A stretch of 22,575 nt of DNA from a virus, in IMG/VR virus record IMGVR_UViG_3300021185_000822, positions 1 to 22,575 of that record, one strand, 5' to 3'. A program made the translations under genes and the position numbers. This document shows, one piece after another, positions 1 to 7,919 of this stretch. The notes under the pieces are model-generated. The model saw nothing but the letters and a program-made list of their open reading frames with translations. It made no database searches and was not told where the DNA came from. Each line of letters starts with the position of its first letter. Position 1 is the stretch's first letter.

Positions 1-2064
1 ATCTTTGAGGCTAAATCTAGCGTAATATCTTTCGTTGAAGATCGTTACAAACGTTCTGAGGATTCACGTTATGCTGACGAAGAGCGGTGGCTTAAAGCTT
101 ATCGCAACTATCGTGGCCTATATAGCAAGGACGTACAGTTCACTGACACAGAAAAGTCTCGTGTGTTTGTTAAGGTTACTAAGACTAAGACACTTGCAGC
201 ATATGGTCAGATCGTAGACGTACTATTTGGTAATAACAAGTTCCCTCTGTCGGTTAATCCCTCTGTACTTCCTGATGGCGTAGCTGAGTCTTTGCATATC
301 AATGTAGATCCTAACGCTGCTGCTGCAGGTAAGGCTCTTGATCCTGTAACACAACAGCCTTCTCCTAAGCCTTATCTGCTTGACGGTGAAAACAAGCTAC
401 AGCCTGGTGAAACTCTTGTTGATCTATCTAAGCGCCTTGGCCCTGTAGCTAACAAGCTAGAGTCTGTGTCTGATAGGATTGTGGAAGGTGACGGTACTTC
501 CCCTACAACAGTCACTTTCCATCCTGCATTGATAGCAGCTAAGAAGATGGAGAAGAAGATCCACGATCAGCTACAAGAGTCTGGCGCTTCTACGCACTTA
601 CGCTCTATGGCGTTTGAGATGGCTCTACTTGGCACGGGTGTTATGAAAGGCCCATTTGCTGTAGATAAGGAGTATCCTAACTGGAATGAAGAAGGTGAGT
701 ATGACCCTCTAGTTAAGACAGTTCCAGAGTGTAGTCATGTTTCTGTATGGGACTTTTATCCTGACCCAGAAGCTAAGTCTATGACTGATGCAGAGTATGT
801 AGTGCAGCGTCACAAGATGTCACGCACACAACTACGTGCTTTAAAAGGGCGTCCCTACTTTATGGATGACTCTATTGGTATGGCAGTTGATAAGGGGCCA
901 AACTACGTTCAGAAATACTGGGAAATGAGTATGGAGGATGATGACACACAGCCATCCTCTGAGCGTTGGGAAGTACTAGAGTTTTGGGGCTTTGTGGATA
1001 CAGATGTTTTAGAAGAGCATGGTGTATCTATTCCTAAGGCACTCAAGGAGTTTGATGAAGTAAACTGTAACGTGTGGATCTGTAACGGTGAAGTACTACG
1101 CTTTGTGCTTAACCCATTCAAGCCTACACGTATTCCATACTACGCCGTACCATATGAGCATAACCCTTACTCCTTCTTTGGTGTAGGTATTGCTGAGAAC
1201 ATGGATGATACACAGACGTTGATGAATGGCTTTATGCGTATGGCTATTGACAACGCTGCTCTATCTGGTAACCTGATCATTGAAGTAGACGAGACTAACC
1301 TTGTACCGGGCCAAGACTTAAGTGTGTATCCCGGCAAGGTGTTCCGCCGCCAAGGTGGTGCTCCAGGGCAGGCCATCTTCGGCACCAAGTTCCCTAACGT
1401 AGCACAAGAGAACATGCAACTCTTTGATAAAGCACGAGTACTTGCTGATGAGAGTACTGGCTTCCCTAGCTTTGCGCATGGTCAGACAGGTGTTAGTGGT
1501 GTAGGGCGTACTGCTTCTGGTATCTCTATGCTTATGAGTGCTGCTAATGGCAGTATTCGTACTGTAGTTAAGAACGTAGATGACTATCTGATTCGTCCCT
1601 TAGGTAAGTCCTTCTTTGCATTTAACATGCAGTTTGACTTCGATGAGTCTATTCGTGGTGATTTAGAAGTACATGCGTCTGGTACAGAGAGCTTGATGGC
1701 TAACGAAGTACGGTCACAGCGTTTGATGCAGTTCTTGCAGGTTGCACAGAACCCAGTACTAGCTCCCTTTGCTAAGATGGATTACGTCATTCGTGAGATT
1801 GCTAAGTCTATGGATCTTGACCCAGACAAGGTTACTAACTCCATGCAGGACGCTGCTATCCAAGCTGAGATCCTCAAAGGCTTTCAGCAGCCAGCACAGC
1901 CACCCATGGGGCCAGAGGGTGTCCCAGCACCTGAAGGACAGGAACAGGCACCACAGAGCCCTCAGGGCGGCGTACAGGACACATCAGGTGGTGGCGGTGG
2001 TCAGATAGGTATGGGTACAGCACCAACACCAGGTGAGCAAGGATTTAGTGGCAATGTCGCTTAA
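1..2064 (+). CDS. Portal (head-tail connector) protein, 5' end missing
   Basis: The frame is open from the first base of the window, so the gene begins upstream; 687 residues are visible. An internal GTG at 163 is not the start, because residues before it (EDRYKRSEDSRYADEERWLK) read as normal helical protein. The dodecameric portal sits at one capsid vertex, nucleates assembly and passes DNA. Support is the position first in a portal-scaffold-capsid order, the size (near P22 gp1 or T7-type portals), the long acidic/helical central region and the segment around 1480-1590 (GVSGVGRTASGISMLMSAAN), typical of podovirus portals. The last ~70 residues are low-complexity Pro/Gln/Gly, probably a flexible tail. 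The stop overlaps the next gene by 11 bases. The portal call is secure; the exact portal family is not. Confidence 0.85.
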   Translation: MFEAKSSVISFVEDRYKRSEDSRYADEERWLKAYRNYRGLYSKDVQFTDTEKSRVFVKVTKTKTLAAYGQIVDVLFGNNKFPLSVNPSVLPDGVAESLHINVDPNAAAAGKALDPVTQQPSPKPYLLDGENKLQPGETLVDLSKRLGPVANKLESVSDRIVEGDGTSPTTVTFHPALIAAKKMEKKIHDQLQESGASTHLRSMAFEMALLGTGVMKGPFAVDKEYPNWNEEGEYDPLVKTVPECSHVSVWDFYPDPEAKSMTDAEYVVQRHKMSRTQLRALKGRPYFMDDSIGMAVDKGPNYVQKYWEMSMEDDDTQPSSERWEVLEFWGFVDTDVLEEHGVSIPKALKEFDEVNCNVWICNGEVLRFVLNPFKPTRIPYYAVPYEHNPYSFFGVGIAENMDDTQTLMNGFMRMAIDNAALSGNLIIEVDETNLVPGQDLSVYPGKVFRRQGGAPGQAIFGTKFPNVAQENMQLFDKARVLADESTGFPSFAHGQTGVSGVGRTASGISMLMSAANGSIRTVVKNVDDYLIRPLGKSFFAFNMQFDFDESIRGDLEVHASGTESLMANEVRSQRLMQFLQVAQNPVLAPFAKMDYVIREIAKSMDLDPDKVTNSMQDAAIQAEILKGFQQPAQPPMGPEGVPAPEGQEQAPQSPQGGVQDTSGGGGGQIGMGTAPTPGEQGFSGNVA

Positions 2065-2242
2065 GCGAATAGTTAACGATAAAGAAGTATGGGATGCGTT
2101 TCTTGAAGAGCTTGAGGATCGCATCTCAGGAAACCATAGAAGTATGGAGAATCTCTCAGATACTGCTGAGATATACCGCCACCAAGGTGCTATCAAAGCG
2201 CTGAGACAACTTAAGTACTTGAGGGATTATGTGAATGGCTGA
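2054..2242 (+). CDS. Small protein of unknown function after the portal
   Basis: A 62-residue protein starting MSLKRIVNDKEVW. I chose the ATG at 2054 over the in-frame GTG at 2033 because an AAGGA sits about 10 bases upstream of the ATG and the overlap with the portal is then only 11 bases. It is charged and predicted mostly helical (acidic N-terminal half, basic Arg/Lys-rich C-terminal half ending LRQLKYLRDYVNG). It has no signal peptide or membrane segment. Its stop overlaps the start of the 864-residue gene by 8 bases, so the three genes are probably translationally coupled. Position suggests a role in head assembly or packaging, but I do not recognise the family and assign no function. 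Confidence 0.7.
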   Translation: MSLKRIVNDKEVWDAFLEELEDRISGNHRSMENLSDTAEIYRHQGAIKALRQLKYLRDYVNG

Positions 2243-4829
2243 CTTAGACCAACAAACAGAAGAGGCACTGGGTTGGGCTGCAGAAGGTAAGAAACTGGCA
2301 GTAGACATTCCAGAGGTATCTTTTAAGGATGCTGCTACTTTTGTTGCTGAGATGACACCTATTGTTGGTGACGTTATGGCGGCTAAGGAAGTCTATGATG
2401 AACTACAGAAAGATGAGCCTAACTATTACTTAGCGGGTGCGCTGGGCGGTGCGGCTCTTGTAGGTCTTGTTCCTGGTATAGGTGACGTTGCTGCTAAAGC
2501 CATCAAGAAAGGTGCTAAAGAAGTATTTGACGTAGCTAAGCGTGTAGAGGTTGACCCTAACGCTATGGGTTCTGGTCTAGGAAATGTTAGGTTAAAGCCT
2601 AAGCAAGATGATGTAGCAGAAGCAGCCTCTATCTTAGAAAGTGATGAAGCTCTTTCGGCATGGCAACAGGCTAATAAGATACCAGAGAATAAACGTCAGG
2701 CAAATACAGAAGCAGCTAAAGCCGCTGCAGAAGATCTATATCAAGGAAACATTACATCTAAAGAAGCTCGTGCTATAATCAAAGAAGATCTACCTATTAC
2801 TTCTATGTACACAGCAGAGACTATGCCATCAATGCCCACCGTTGCACAGGTAGCAGGCTCTTTAGGTAAAAAGGTACAAAAGACAGGTGTTGTAGGAGTA
2901 AAGGGCTTTGACATCCCTGCAGGTACTCGTGTAGGTTCTAGGTTGGACATACCAGCGTACAACAACTATGACACTTGGGTTGTATCTATTCACGATGGAA
3001 AGAATGATGCTAAAGGTTCTGTACTAGGTTATGGTCAAGCTGTTCGCCTTAAAAACATTAAGTTCGGTTCTGAGTCACAGGATGCCTTAGATATTGCTAG
3101 AGGTAAAGCACGTTTAAGAGGTGCTAAAGCAGGAACAGACACTCCAGAAAAACCTATGGGTAAAGCTACTATCGCTCGTGTATATGGTGACTATGTGCCA
3201 GAAGATCCTTATACCTTGCAGGAACAGGCACGTAACCTTTTATCTGACCCTGAGTGGACACAAGTAGGTATGAACCCCTACAGGCAAAGTAACTTCTATG
3301 ATAAGAATACAGGGCTTCCTGTCTTTGAGGCAGATGAGGTTATTCAAGTAGGCCCATTGGTTTTAGCTAAAGGTGTAAAAAAACCGACTAAAACACAACT
3401 AAAACAACTTGCTGTTAGAACCAAGGATGGCAAACTTAGATTATTTAACGAGGGCGGAGCAGTAATGGATGAACAAATGGAAATGGCCTTCGGTGACGCA
3501 GGTGAGCGTGTAGATCCTGTGTCAGGCAATGAAGTACCAACAGGCTCCTTACCAGAAGAGGTACGTGATGACATCCCTGCTCAACTGAGTGAAGGCGAGT
3601 ATGTTGTACCTGCTGATGTAGTACGCTTCTTTGGTGTTAAGTTCTTTGAGGATCTACGCACAGAAGCTAAGACGGGTTTCAATGCCATGGAAGCTAATGG
3701 CCGTATCGGTGGTGAACCTATTGGTGAGACAGGCATGGAGATGGGTGGTGACGAACTTCCGTTTGACATCTCTGAACTACAGATAATTGATGACGGTGAG
3801 CCAGAACAACCTATGATGAATAAGGGTGGCTTCATATCTGGATATGCTGAGGGTGGTTTTGCTGATACAGGTGACCTCCCCCTAACAGAAGAGAACTACC
3901 TAGGCACAGGTATGGAGCAGCGCCAGTACAGTAACGCTGCAGGCAATATCATTACTATCCTGTTCTTCAATGGTATGCCTATGAGCGCAGTACCTGATGG
4001 CTACTCTCCGTATACTCCCGAGGCTGTACCTAGTGAAGCTAAAGCAGCTGTGGATAGTGGTGACGATGGCGGTTTTGACCCTATCGCAACAGACCCTGAG
4101 CCTATCGACTACAAAGGTTTGTCAGCAGCAGAGTTACGTGATCTAGTTGACGCACAAAAAGATACAAGTAGAACCGCTATCTCATTAGGTTTAGGTATGC
4201 TTAACCCTCTTATGGGTATGGCCTTTAAAGCAGCTACGTGGCATCAATCAAAGCTAGTCACTCAAGAGCTTGAACGCCGTATGGAAGATCCTTCCTTAGA
4301 TGCTAAGCAAAAGGCTTTCTATACAGATCTTACAGAGACTATGACTGCAGATCAGCCTGGTTTGTTTGAGCGTCTGTTTGGTAAGACAGAAGAAGCTAAG
4401 AAGCCTGAGGTAACACCTCCTGCAGCACCTCCTGTAATGACCCCTGCTGAAGTAGAAGCAGCTATGACTGATGCTCCAGGTGTAACAGAACCTTACAGCT
4501 ATACACCTGAGGCAGGTTACACCCCAGCTGCAACAGCTGCAGAAACAGCAGAAGTTAAAGCAGCTAATGAGCAGATTAAAATAGACGAAGCTGTCCGTAC
4601 TAGCCTTGATGTTGCTAAGAAAGGCCAGCAAAAAAGACAACGTGCAGCAGACGAAGCAGGCGCTAAAGCTAGTGCAGCAGGTTCTATGTATAGAGATAAA
4701 ACAGAAGACCCTTTCAAAGACACCGTACAACGTGCAGATGAAGCAGCCGAGAGAAATAAGGCTGATGGACTTGGAGCGCAAACTAAGAGAGGTAGCACAG
4801 CAGGAAGTAAGTCTGGCTACTTTGATTAA
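2235..4829 (+). CDS. Large virion-associated protein with polyvalent-protein-like modules
   Basis: 864 residues, start ATG 8 bases after GAGGGA. Segments in order: 30-100 contains a Gly/Ala-rich hydrophobic stretch (YYLAGALGGAALVGLVPGIG) resembling pre-toxin TG-type or membrane-active segments. 215-380 is a globular region ending NFYDKNTGLPVFEADEVIQV, a pattern I associate with large polyvalent phage proteins. 435-480 carries DIPAQLSEGEYVVPADVVRF, a module I associate with structural proteins of marine phages. 528-545 has the paired Gly motif MNKGGFISGYAEGGF. 640-680 has a second hydrophobic patch. 720-864 is Ala/Glu/Lys-rich, probably disordered or coiled coil. Placement between portal and scaffold suggests a packaged protein, possibly ejected with the DNA. 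This role is inference; no catalytic site was identified. Confidence 0.7.
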   Translation: MADLDQQTEEALGWAAEGKKLAVDIPEVSFKDAATFVAEMTPIVGDVMAAKEVYDELQKDEPNYYLAGALGGAALVGLVPGIGDVAAKAIKKGAKEVFDVAKRVEVDPNAMGSGLGNVRLKPKQDDVAEAASILESDEALSAWQQANKIPENKRQANTEAAKAAAEDLYQGNITSKEARAIIKEDLPITSMYTAETMPSMPTVAQVAGSLGKKVQKTGVVGVKGFDIPAGTRVGSRLDIPAYNNYDTWVVSIHDGKNDAKGSVLGYGQAVRLKNIKFGSESQDALDIARGKARLRGAKAGTDTPEKPMGKATIARVYGDYVPEDPYTLQEQARNLLSDPEWTQVGMNPYRQSNFYDKNTGLPVFEADEVIQVGPLVLAKGVKKPTKTQLKQLAVRTKDGKLRLFNEGGAVMDEQMEMAFGDAGERVDPVSGNEVPTGSLPEEVRDDIPAQLSEGEYVVPADVVRFFGVKFFEDLRTEAKTGFNAMEANGRIGGEPIGETGMEMGGDELPFDISELQIIDDGEPEQPMMNKGGFISGYAEGGFADTGDLPLTEENYLGTGMEQRQYSNAAGNIITILFFNGMPMSAVPDGYSPYTPEAVPSEAKAAVDSGDDGGFDPIATDPEPIDYKGLSAAELRDLVDAQKDTSRTAISLGLGMLNPLMGMAFKAATWHQSKLVTQELERRMEDPSLDAKQKAFYTDLTETMTADQPGLFERLFGKTEEAKKPEVTPPAAPPVMTPAEVEAAMTDAPGVTEPYSYTPEAGYTPAATAAETAEVKAANEQIKIDEAVRTSLDVAKKGQQKRQRAADEAGAKASAAGSMYRDKTEDPFKDTVQRADEAAERNKADGLGAQTKRGSTAGSKSGYFD

Positions 4830-4868
4830 ACCAAACTATCCCCCACTACCATATAACTATAAGGCTAC

Positions 4869-4882
4869 CCAGCTACGGCTGG
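4869..4882 (+). promoter_or_regulatory. Small hairpin with UACG tetraloop before the scaffold gene
   Basis: CCAGC-TACG-GCTGG forms a 5-bp GC-rich stem closed by a C-G pair around a UNCG-class tetraloop, a very stable RNA fold. It lies in the 74-base gap between the 864-residue gene and the scaffold gene, about 10 bases before the AAGGAG at 4892. It has no run of T after it, so it is not a normal intrinsic terminator. It could be an mRNA stability or processing element, or a weak attenuator. The fold is seen in the sequence; the role is inferred. Confidence 0.45.
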
Positions 4883-4903
4883 CCCCAACATAAGGAGTAA
4901 TAA

Positions 4904-5833
4904 ATGTCGGAAGCCATTCAAACGGACTCATTGTCCCATAAGCGTAACCTTTCTCGTGTAGAACGTGATGAGGCTGAACTAAAAGAACTGCTCAAGCAAG
5001 CAGGGGTAACGCAAGATGAAACAGAAGAAGAAGCTGTTGAAGCGGAACCCGATAGCTCAGAGTCTAGCGAACCCCAAGTTCAGGCAGAGAGTAGTTCCAA
5101 ACAAGAAGAAGAACCACAAGCTAAAGCACAAGAAGATGAAGATCTAACTTCAGAAGAGAAGAACTTCAAGAAGCGTTACGGTGATCTACGGCGTCACACT
5201 CAAGCGAAAGAGAAAGAGTTTCAGGCACAGCTTGATAAGCTAACTTCTCAGCTTGATGCGGCTACAAAGAATGAGCTTGTACTACCTAAGTCAGAAGATG
5301 AAGTAGAGGCTTGGGCTAAGAAGTACCCAGACGTTGCAGGTATCGTAGAGGCTATTGCTGATAAGAAAGCTAGTGAACGTTCATCTGAGCTTGACGGGCG
5401 CTTAAAAGAGATTGAAGCTTTACGTACAACAGCTAAGCGTGAGAAGGCAGAAGCAGAGTTATTGTCCTTTCACCCAGACTTCCAAGAGATTCGTGCTGAT
5501 GATGCGTTCCACTCTTGGGCAGAGAAGCAGCCTAAAGTAGTACAGGATGCTCTGTATGAGAACAGCGAAGATGCTAAATCTGTTGCACGAGTTATTGATC
5601 TTTATAAGTCAGATCAAGGTATTAAGACTAAGAAGGTGTCTAGCTCTGATAAAGCAGCTGCATCCTCAGTCAAAGCTAAAGGACGTGTAGCACCCGACAC
5701 AGATGATTCATCTAAGTATATCACTGAGTCGCAGGTAGCTAAAATGTCTATCAAGGAATACGAGAAGCGCATGGATGAGATCTTTGATGCTCAGCGCTCT
5801 GGTAAGTTTATTTACGATGTATCAAAGAAATAA
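4904..5833 (+). CDS. Capsid scaffolding protein
   Basis: 309 residues, ATG 6 bases after AAGGAG. Scaffolding proteins direct capsid protein into a procapsid and leave before or during DNA packaging. Evidence is position directly before the capsid gene, size close to P22 gp8 (303 residues) and T7 gp9 (307), and composition: a very acidic Glu/Gln/Ser-rich N-terminal third (residues ~35-80), a charged coiled-coil stretch (~85-125 and ~155-190), and a short C-terminal helix with basic residues (YEKRMDEIFDAQRSGKF and a KK end), as expected for a capsid-binding tail. No protease motif is seen. Sequence alone would not prove the function, but context makes it likely. Confidence 0.8.
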   Translation: MSEAIQTDSLSHKRNLSRVERDEAELKELLKQAGVTQDETEEEAVEAEPDSSESSEPQVQAESSSKQEEEPQAKAQEDEDLTSEEKNFKKRYGDLRRHTQAKEKEFQAQLDKLTSQLDAATKNELVLPKSEDEVEAWAKKYPDVAGIVEAIADKKASERSSELDGRLKEIEALRTTAKREKAEAELLSFHPDFQEIRADDAFHSWAEKQPKVVQDALYENSEDAKSVARVIDLYKSDQGIKTKKVSSSDKAAASSVKAKGRVAPDTDDSSKYITESQVAKMSIKEYEKRMDEIFDAQRSGKFIYDVSKK

Positions 5834-5834
5834 G

Positions 5835-5868
5835 TTGACAATGCTTGTATCGTAAGTAAAACTATAGG
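5835..5868 (+). promoter_or_regulatory. Candidate promoter upstream of the capsid gene
   Basis: A perfect TTGACA lies at 5835-5840, right after the scaffold stop. Downstream are AT-rich -10 candidates (AACTAT at 5860, ACTATA at 5861), at a rather long spacing of 19-20 bases. The same stretch ends ACTATAGG (5861-5868), which matches the -6 to +2 core of T7/SP6-class phage promoters, although the upstream recognition half matches poorly. Either a host sigma-70 promoter or a phage RNA polymerase promoter would make sense for boosting capsid expression. No RNA polymerase gene is in this window to decide between them. Confidence 0.4.
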
Positions 5869-5908
5869 CATGTACATTGTCAGGCATAAACTGCTTGTAC
5901 ATGCTTTT
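5868..5908 (+). terminator. Hairpin with T-tail after the scaffold gene; possible terminator or leader hairpin
   Basis: GCATGTACA (5868-5876) pairs perfectly with TGTACATGC (5896-5904), followed by TTTT. The 19-base loop contains a smaller GCA/TGC stem. A 9-bp stem plus U-run fits a modest intrinsic terminator or attenuator for the scaffold transcript. Because it starts at the putative initiation point of the ACTATAGG candidate, it could instead be a stabilising 5' hairpin of the capsid mRNA. The stem is only moderately GC-rich, so termination would be partial. Confidence 0.45.
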
Positions 5909-6070
5909 CACTAAGCACTAGCCACACGAAGAACTACCTCTGAGTATAGGCCCAGCGTTTGAAGGATGGCCCTCCTGATAACACAGCTGACTACCCTAAT
6001 ACAACGAGCCTCTTTTAATGTGGATATGTAGTGTCTAAATCTCACGCCATATCTATAAAGGAGAATTATT
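5909..6070 (+). other. Non-coding leader of the capsid gene
   Basis: The remainder of the 237-base gap between scaffold and capsid genes. No plausible gene was found in it. It carries TAATACAAC at 5998-6006, which resembles the recognition half of a T7 promoter but lacks the TATAGGG initiation half. It ends with a strong AAAGGAG (6057-6063) placed 7 bases before the capsid ATG. The long untranslated leader is unusual in this otherwise tightly packed region. Confidence 0.5.
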
Positions 6071-7126
6071 ATGGCTATTGGAACCGCTGGTGGTGGTTTT
6101 GACGGGAACTTTTCCCCGATTATCTACTCCAAACAAGCACAGATCGCACTGCGCCGCTCTGCTGTTACTAACGCAATCACTAACAACTCTTACTTCGGTG
6201 AGATTGCAAACCAAGGCGACACTGTTCGCATCCAAAAAGAGCCAGACGTAACAGTCAACGCTCTGCAGCGTCACACAGGTATCTCAGTAGAGAAGCTTGA
6301 TGACTCTGACTTCTCGCTCACCATTGACAAAGCTAACTACTTTGCTTTCAAAATGGATGACATTGAAGAGCAGTTTGCAAACGTAGACTTCACATCTTTG
6401 GCCGCTGATCGTGCTGCATATAAAATGGCAGACGCAATGGACACAGACGTACTGTCGTACCTCTCAGGTCACACAACTGCAGGCGCTTACATCACTGGTA
6501 CATCTGGTGACGCACAGCATCCAACAGCAGGTAACTTGACTGGTGAATTACTCACTGCAAACCACTTGGACGCAACTGACTTCGGTAACTTGACCATCTC
6601 TGGTACAGCTACTGCAGGTGATTCCGTACCATTGGCACCACGTTTGCCAGGTGCAACTGCCCTGTCAGCTACAACTGTTTCCCCTTTGACTGTACTTGCA
6701 CGTATGGCTCGTAAGATGGACACACAGAATGTAGACGCACGTGGTCGTTGGGTTGTTCTTGACCCAGTGTTTGTAGAAATGCTGAAAGACGAAGATTCAC
6801 GTATGTTGAATGGTGACTTCGGTGGTTCAGGTCTGCAAAACGGTCTGGTGTTGAACAACATTCACGGCTTCCGTGTTTATGTGTCCAACGCATTGCCTGC
6901 TAAAGGCACTGGTGCTGGTACTTCTGGTACAACTGCACAAGACGCTAACTACGGTGTTATCGTAGCTGGTCAGGACGATGCTGTTGCTTCTGCTGAGCAG
7001 ATCAACAAAGTTGAGAACTACCGTGACCCAGATAGCTTTGCTGACATTGTTCGTGGTATGCACCTTTATGGCCGCAAGATTCTGCGTCCAGAGGCACTTA
7101 TCACAGCACGTTACAACGCTGCCTAA
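6071..7126 (+). CDS. Major capsid protein
   Basis: 351 residues with an ideal ribosome site (AAAGGAG, spacing 7). It follows the scaffold gene and precedes the connector genes. It begins MAIGTAGGGFDGNFSPIIYS, continues with a segment on making the shell contact arm (NAITNNSYFGEIANQGDTVR), and has a central region about binding of subunits (ALQRHTGISVEKLDDSDFSL). These, with the mixed alpha/beta pattern and length, fit an HK97-fold coat protein of the type found in P22-like and other podoviruses. No N-terminal delta domain or protease site is apparent; the separate scaffold gene agrees with that. Codon choice differs from neighbours (more TTG Leu, GCA Ala, AAC/GAC/TTC), consistent with high expression. 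Confidence 0.85.
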   Translation: MAIGTAGGGFDGNFSPIIYSKQAQIALRRSAVTNAITNNSYFGEIANQGDTVRIQKEPDVTVNALQRHTGISVEKLDDSDFSLTIDKANYFAFKMDDIEEQFANVDFTSLAADRAAYKMADAMDTDVLSYLSGHTTAGAYITGTSGDAQHPTAGNLTGELLTANHLDATDFGNLTISGTATAGDSVPLAPRLPGATALSATTVSPLTVLARMARKMDTQNVDARGRWVVLDPVFVEMLKDEDSRMLNGDFGGSGLQNGLVLNNIHGFRVYVSNALPAKGTGAGTSGTTAQDANYGVIVAGQDDAVASAEQINKVENYRDPDSFADIVRGMHLYGRKILRPEALITARYNAA

Positions 7127-7141
7127 ATCACTTAGTCTGTC

Positions 7142-7167
7142 GGGCTGGTCTCTTACGAGGCTGGCCC
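7142..7167 (+). terminator. Strong hairpin after the capsid gene
   Basis: GGGCTGGTCTC-TTAC-GAGGCTGGCCC folds into an 11-bp stem (three G-T wobbles) with a 4-base loop, 15 bases after the capsid stop. It is the most stable intergenic fold I see here. The following TTCGGCACACTT has no proper U-run, so it may be a leaky terminator or an RNase-resistant 3' end that keeps capsid mRNA abundant relative to downstream genes. The placement mirrors the terminator after the capsid gene of T7-like phages, which is analogy only. Confidence 0.6.
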
Positions 7168-7196
7168 TTCGGCACACTTATCATTAGGATGTCTCT

Positions 7197-7919
7197 ATGG
7201 CTAACTTTGTATCTTTAGTTAATCAAGCATTACGCCGTGTCAATGAAGTTGAACTTGATATTGGTGGTGATGGCTTTAGTGATGCTCGTAACTTACAGGC
7301 ATTAGCTAAGGACGGAATTAACTCTGCTATACGTGAGTTACTGCAGAATAGTCAAGAGTGGCCTTTTACACTTACAACATATACGCAAACCCTTACCCCT
7401 GGTATAGGTGTGTATGACTTTGCCTCAGATGCTTCTAAGATTGACTGGGACACTATCTACCTTAAGCGTTTATCTTCTAAGGGTAATACACCTGCTAGAT
7501 TATCTGTGATCACTTATGAGGACTACATTCGTAAGTACCGCTCAGGTGAAGATGTTAGTGGTGTAGATGGGTATAGTATACCTAACATTGCTTACCAGAC
7601 GCAGGACATGAAGTTTGGTATCACACCGCTACCAGATGATGCCTATGAGCTAGAGTATCGCTACTGGTCATACCCTAGTGACCTAATCTCTTATAACGAT
7701 GAGTGCATAGTACCTGATCGCTTTAATACCGTGATAGTTGATGGTGCGGTTATGTATCTCATGCGCTTCCGTGCCAATGAACAGAGTGCTGCATTACACC
7801 AGCAGAAGTTTGAGGATGGTATGGATAACATGCGCCGTTTACTTCTTGACTTACCTTTATACGTTAGATCCTCTGTAATAGCAGGTAGATACTTCAACAA
7901 GCAGACTGGTACTAATTAA
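7197..7919 (+). CDS. Head-to-tail adaptor / tail tubular protein A-like
   Basis: 240 residues, ATG 7 bases after TAGGA. The protein would form the ring beneath the portal that links head to tail (role of T7 gp11 or P22 gp4). Evidence is an N-terminal helical region (FVSLVNQALRRVNE and AINSAIREL-type helices), a central WPF-TLTTYTQTL beta segment followed by a YDFASDASKIDWD stretch, and a C-terminal helix bundle (FNTVIVDGAVMYLMRFRANE), which is the layout of this adaptor family. Length and position directly after the capsid gene fit. The stop overlaps the next start (TAATG), indicating coupled translation with the nozzle-like protein. Confidence 0.75.
   Translation: MANFVSLVNQALRRVNEVELDIGGDGFSDARNLQALAKDGINSAIRELLQNSQEWPFTLTTYTQTLTPGIGVYDFASDASKIDWDTIYLKRLSSKGNTPARLSVITYEDYIRKYRSGEDVSGVDGYSIPNIAYQTQDMKFGITPLPDDAYELEYRYWSYPSDLISYNDECIVPDRFNTVIVDGAVMYLMRFRANEQSAALHQQKFEDGMDNMRRLLLDLPLYVRSSVIAGRYFNKQTGTN

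Noticed and set aside
163-165. GTG as the start of the portal gene
   Set aside because: The frame is open and protein-like right back to base 1, so the true start lies upstream of the window.
4296-4798. Long minus-strand open frames (161 and 93 codons) opposite the 864-residue gene
   Set aside because: They are antisense to a well-supported gene, have Cys/Ser-rich improbable composition and lack ribosome sites; they are by-products of codon bias.
5834-6070. tRNA or small protein gene in the capsid leader
   Set aside because: I could not fold a cloverleaf, and short frames there have no supporting ribosome site or run into the capsid gene.
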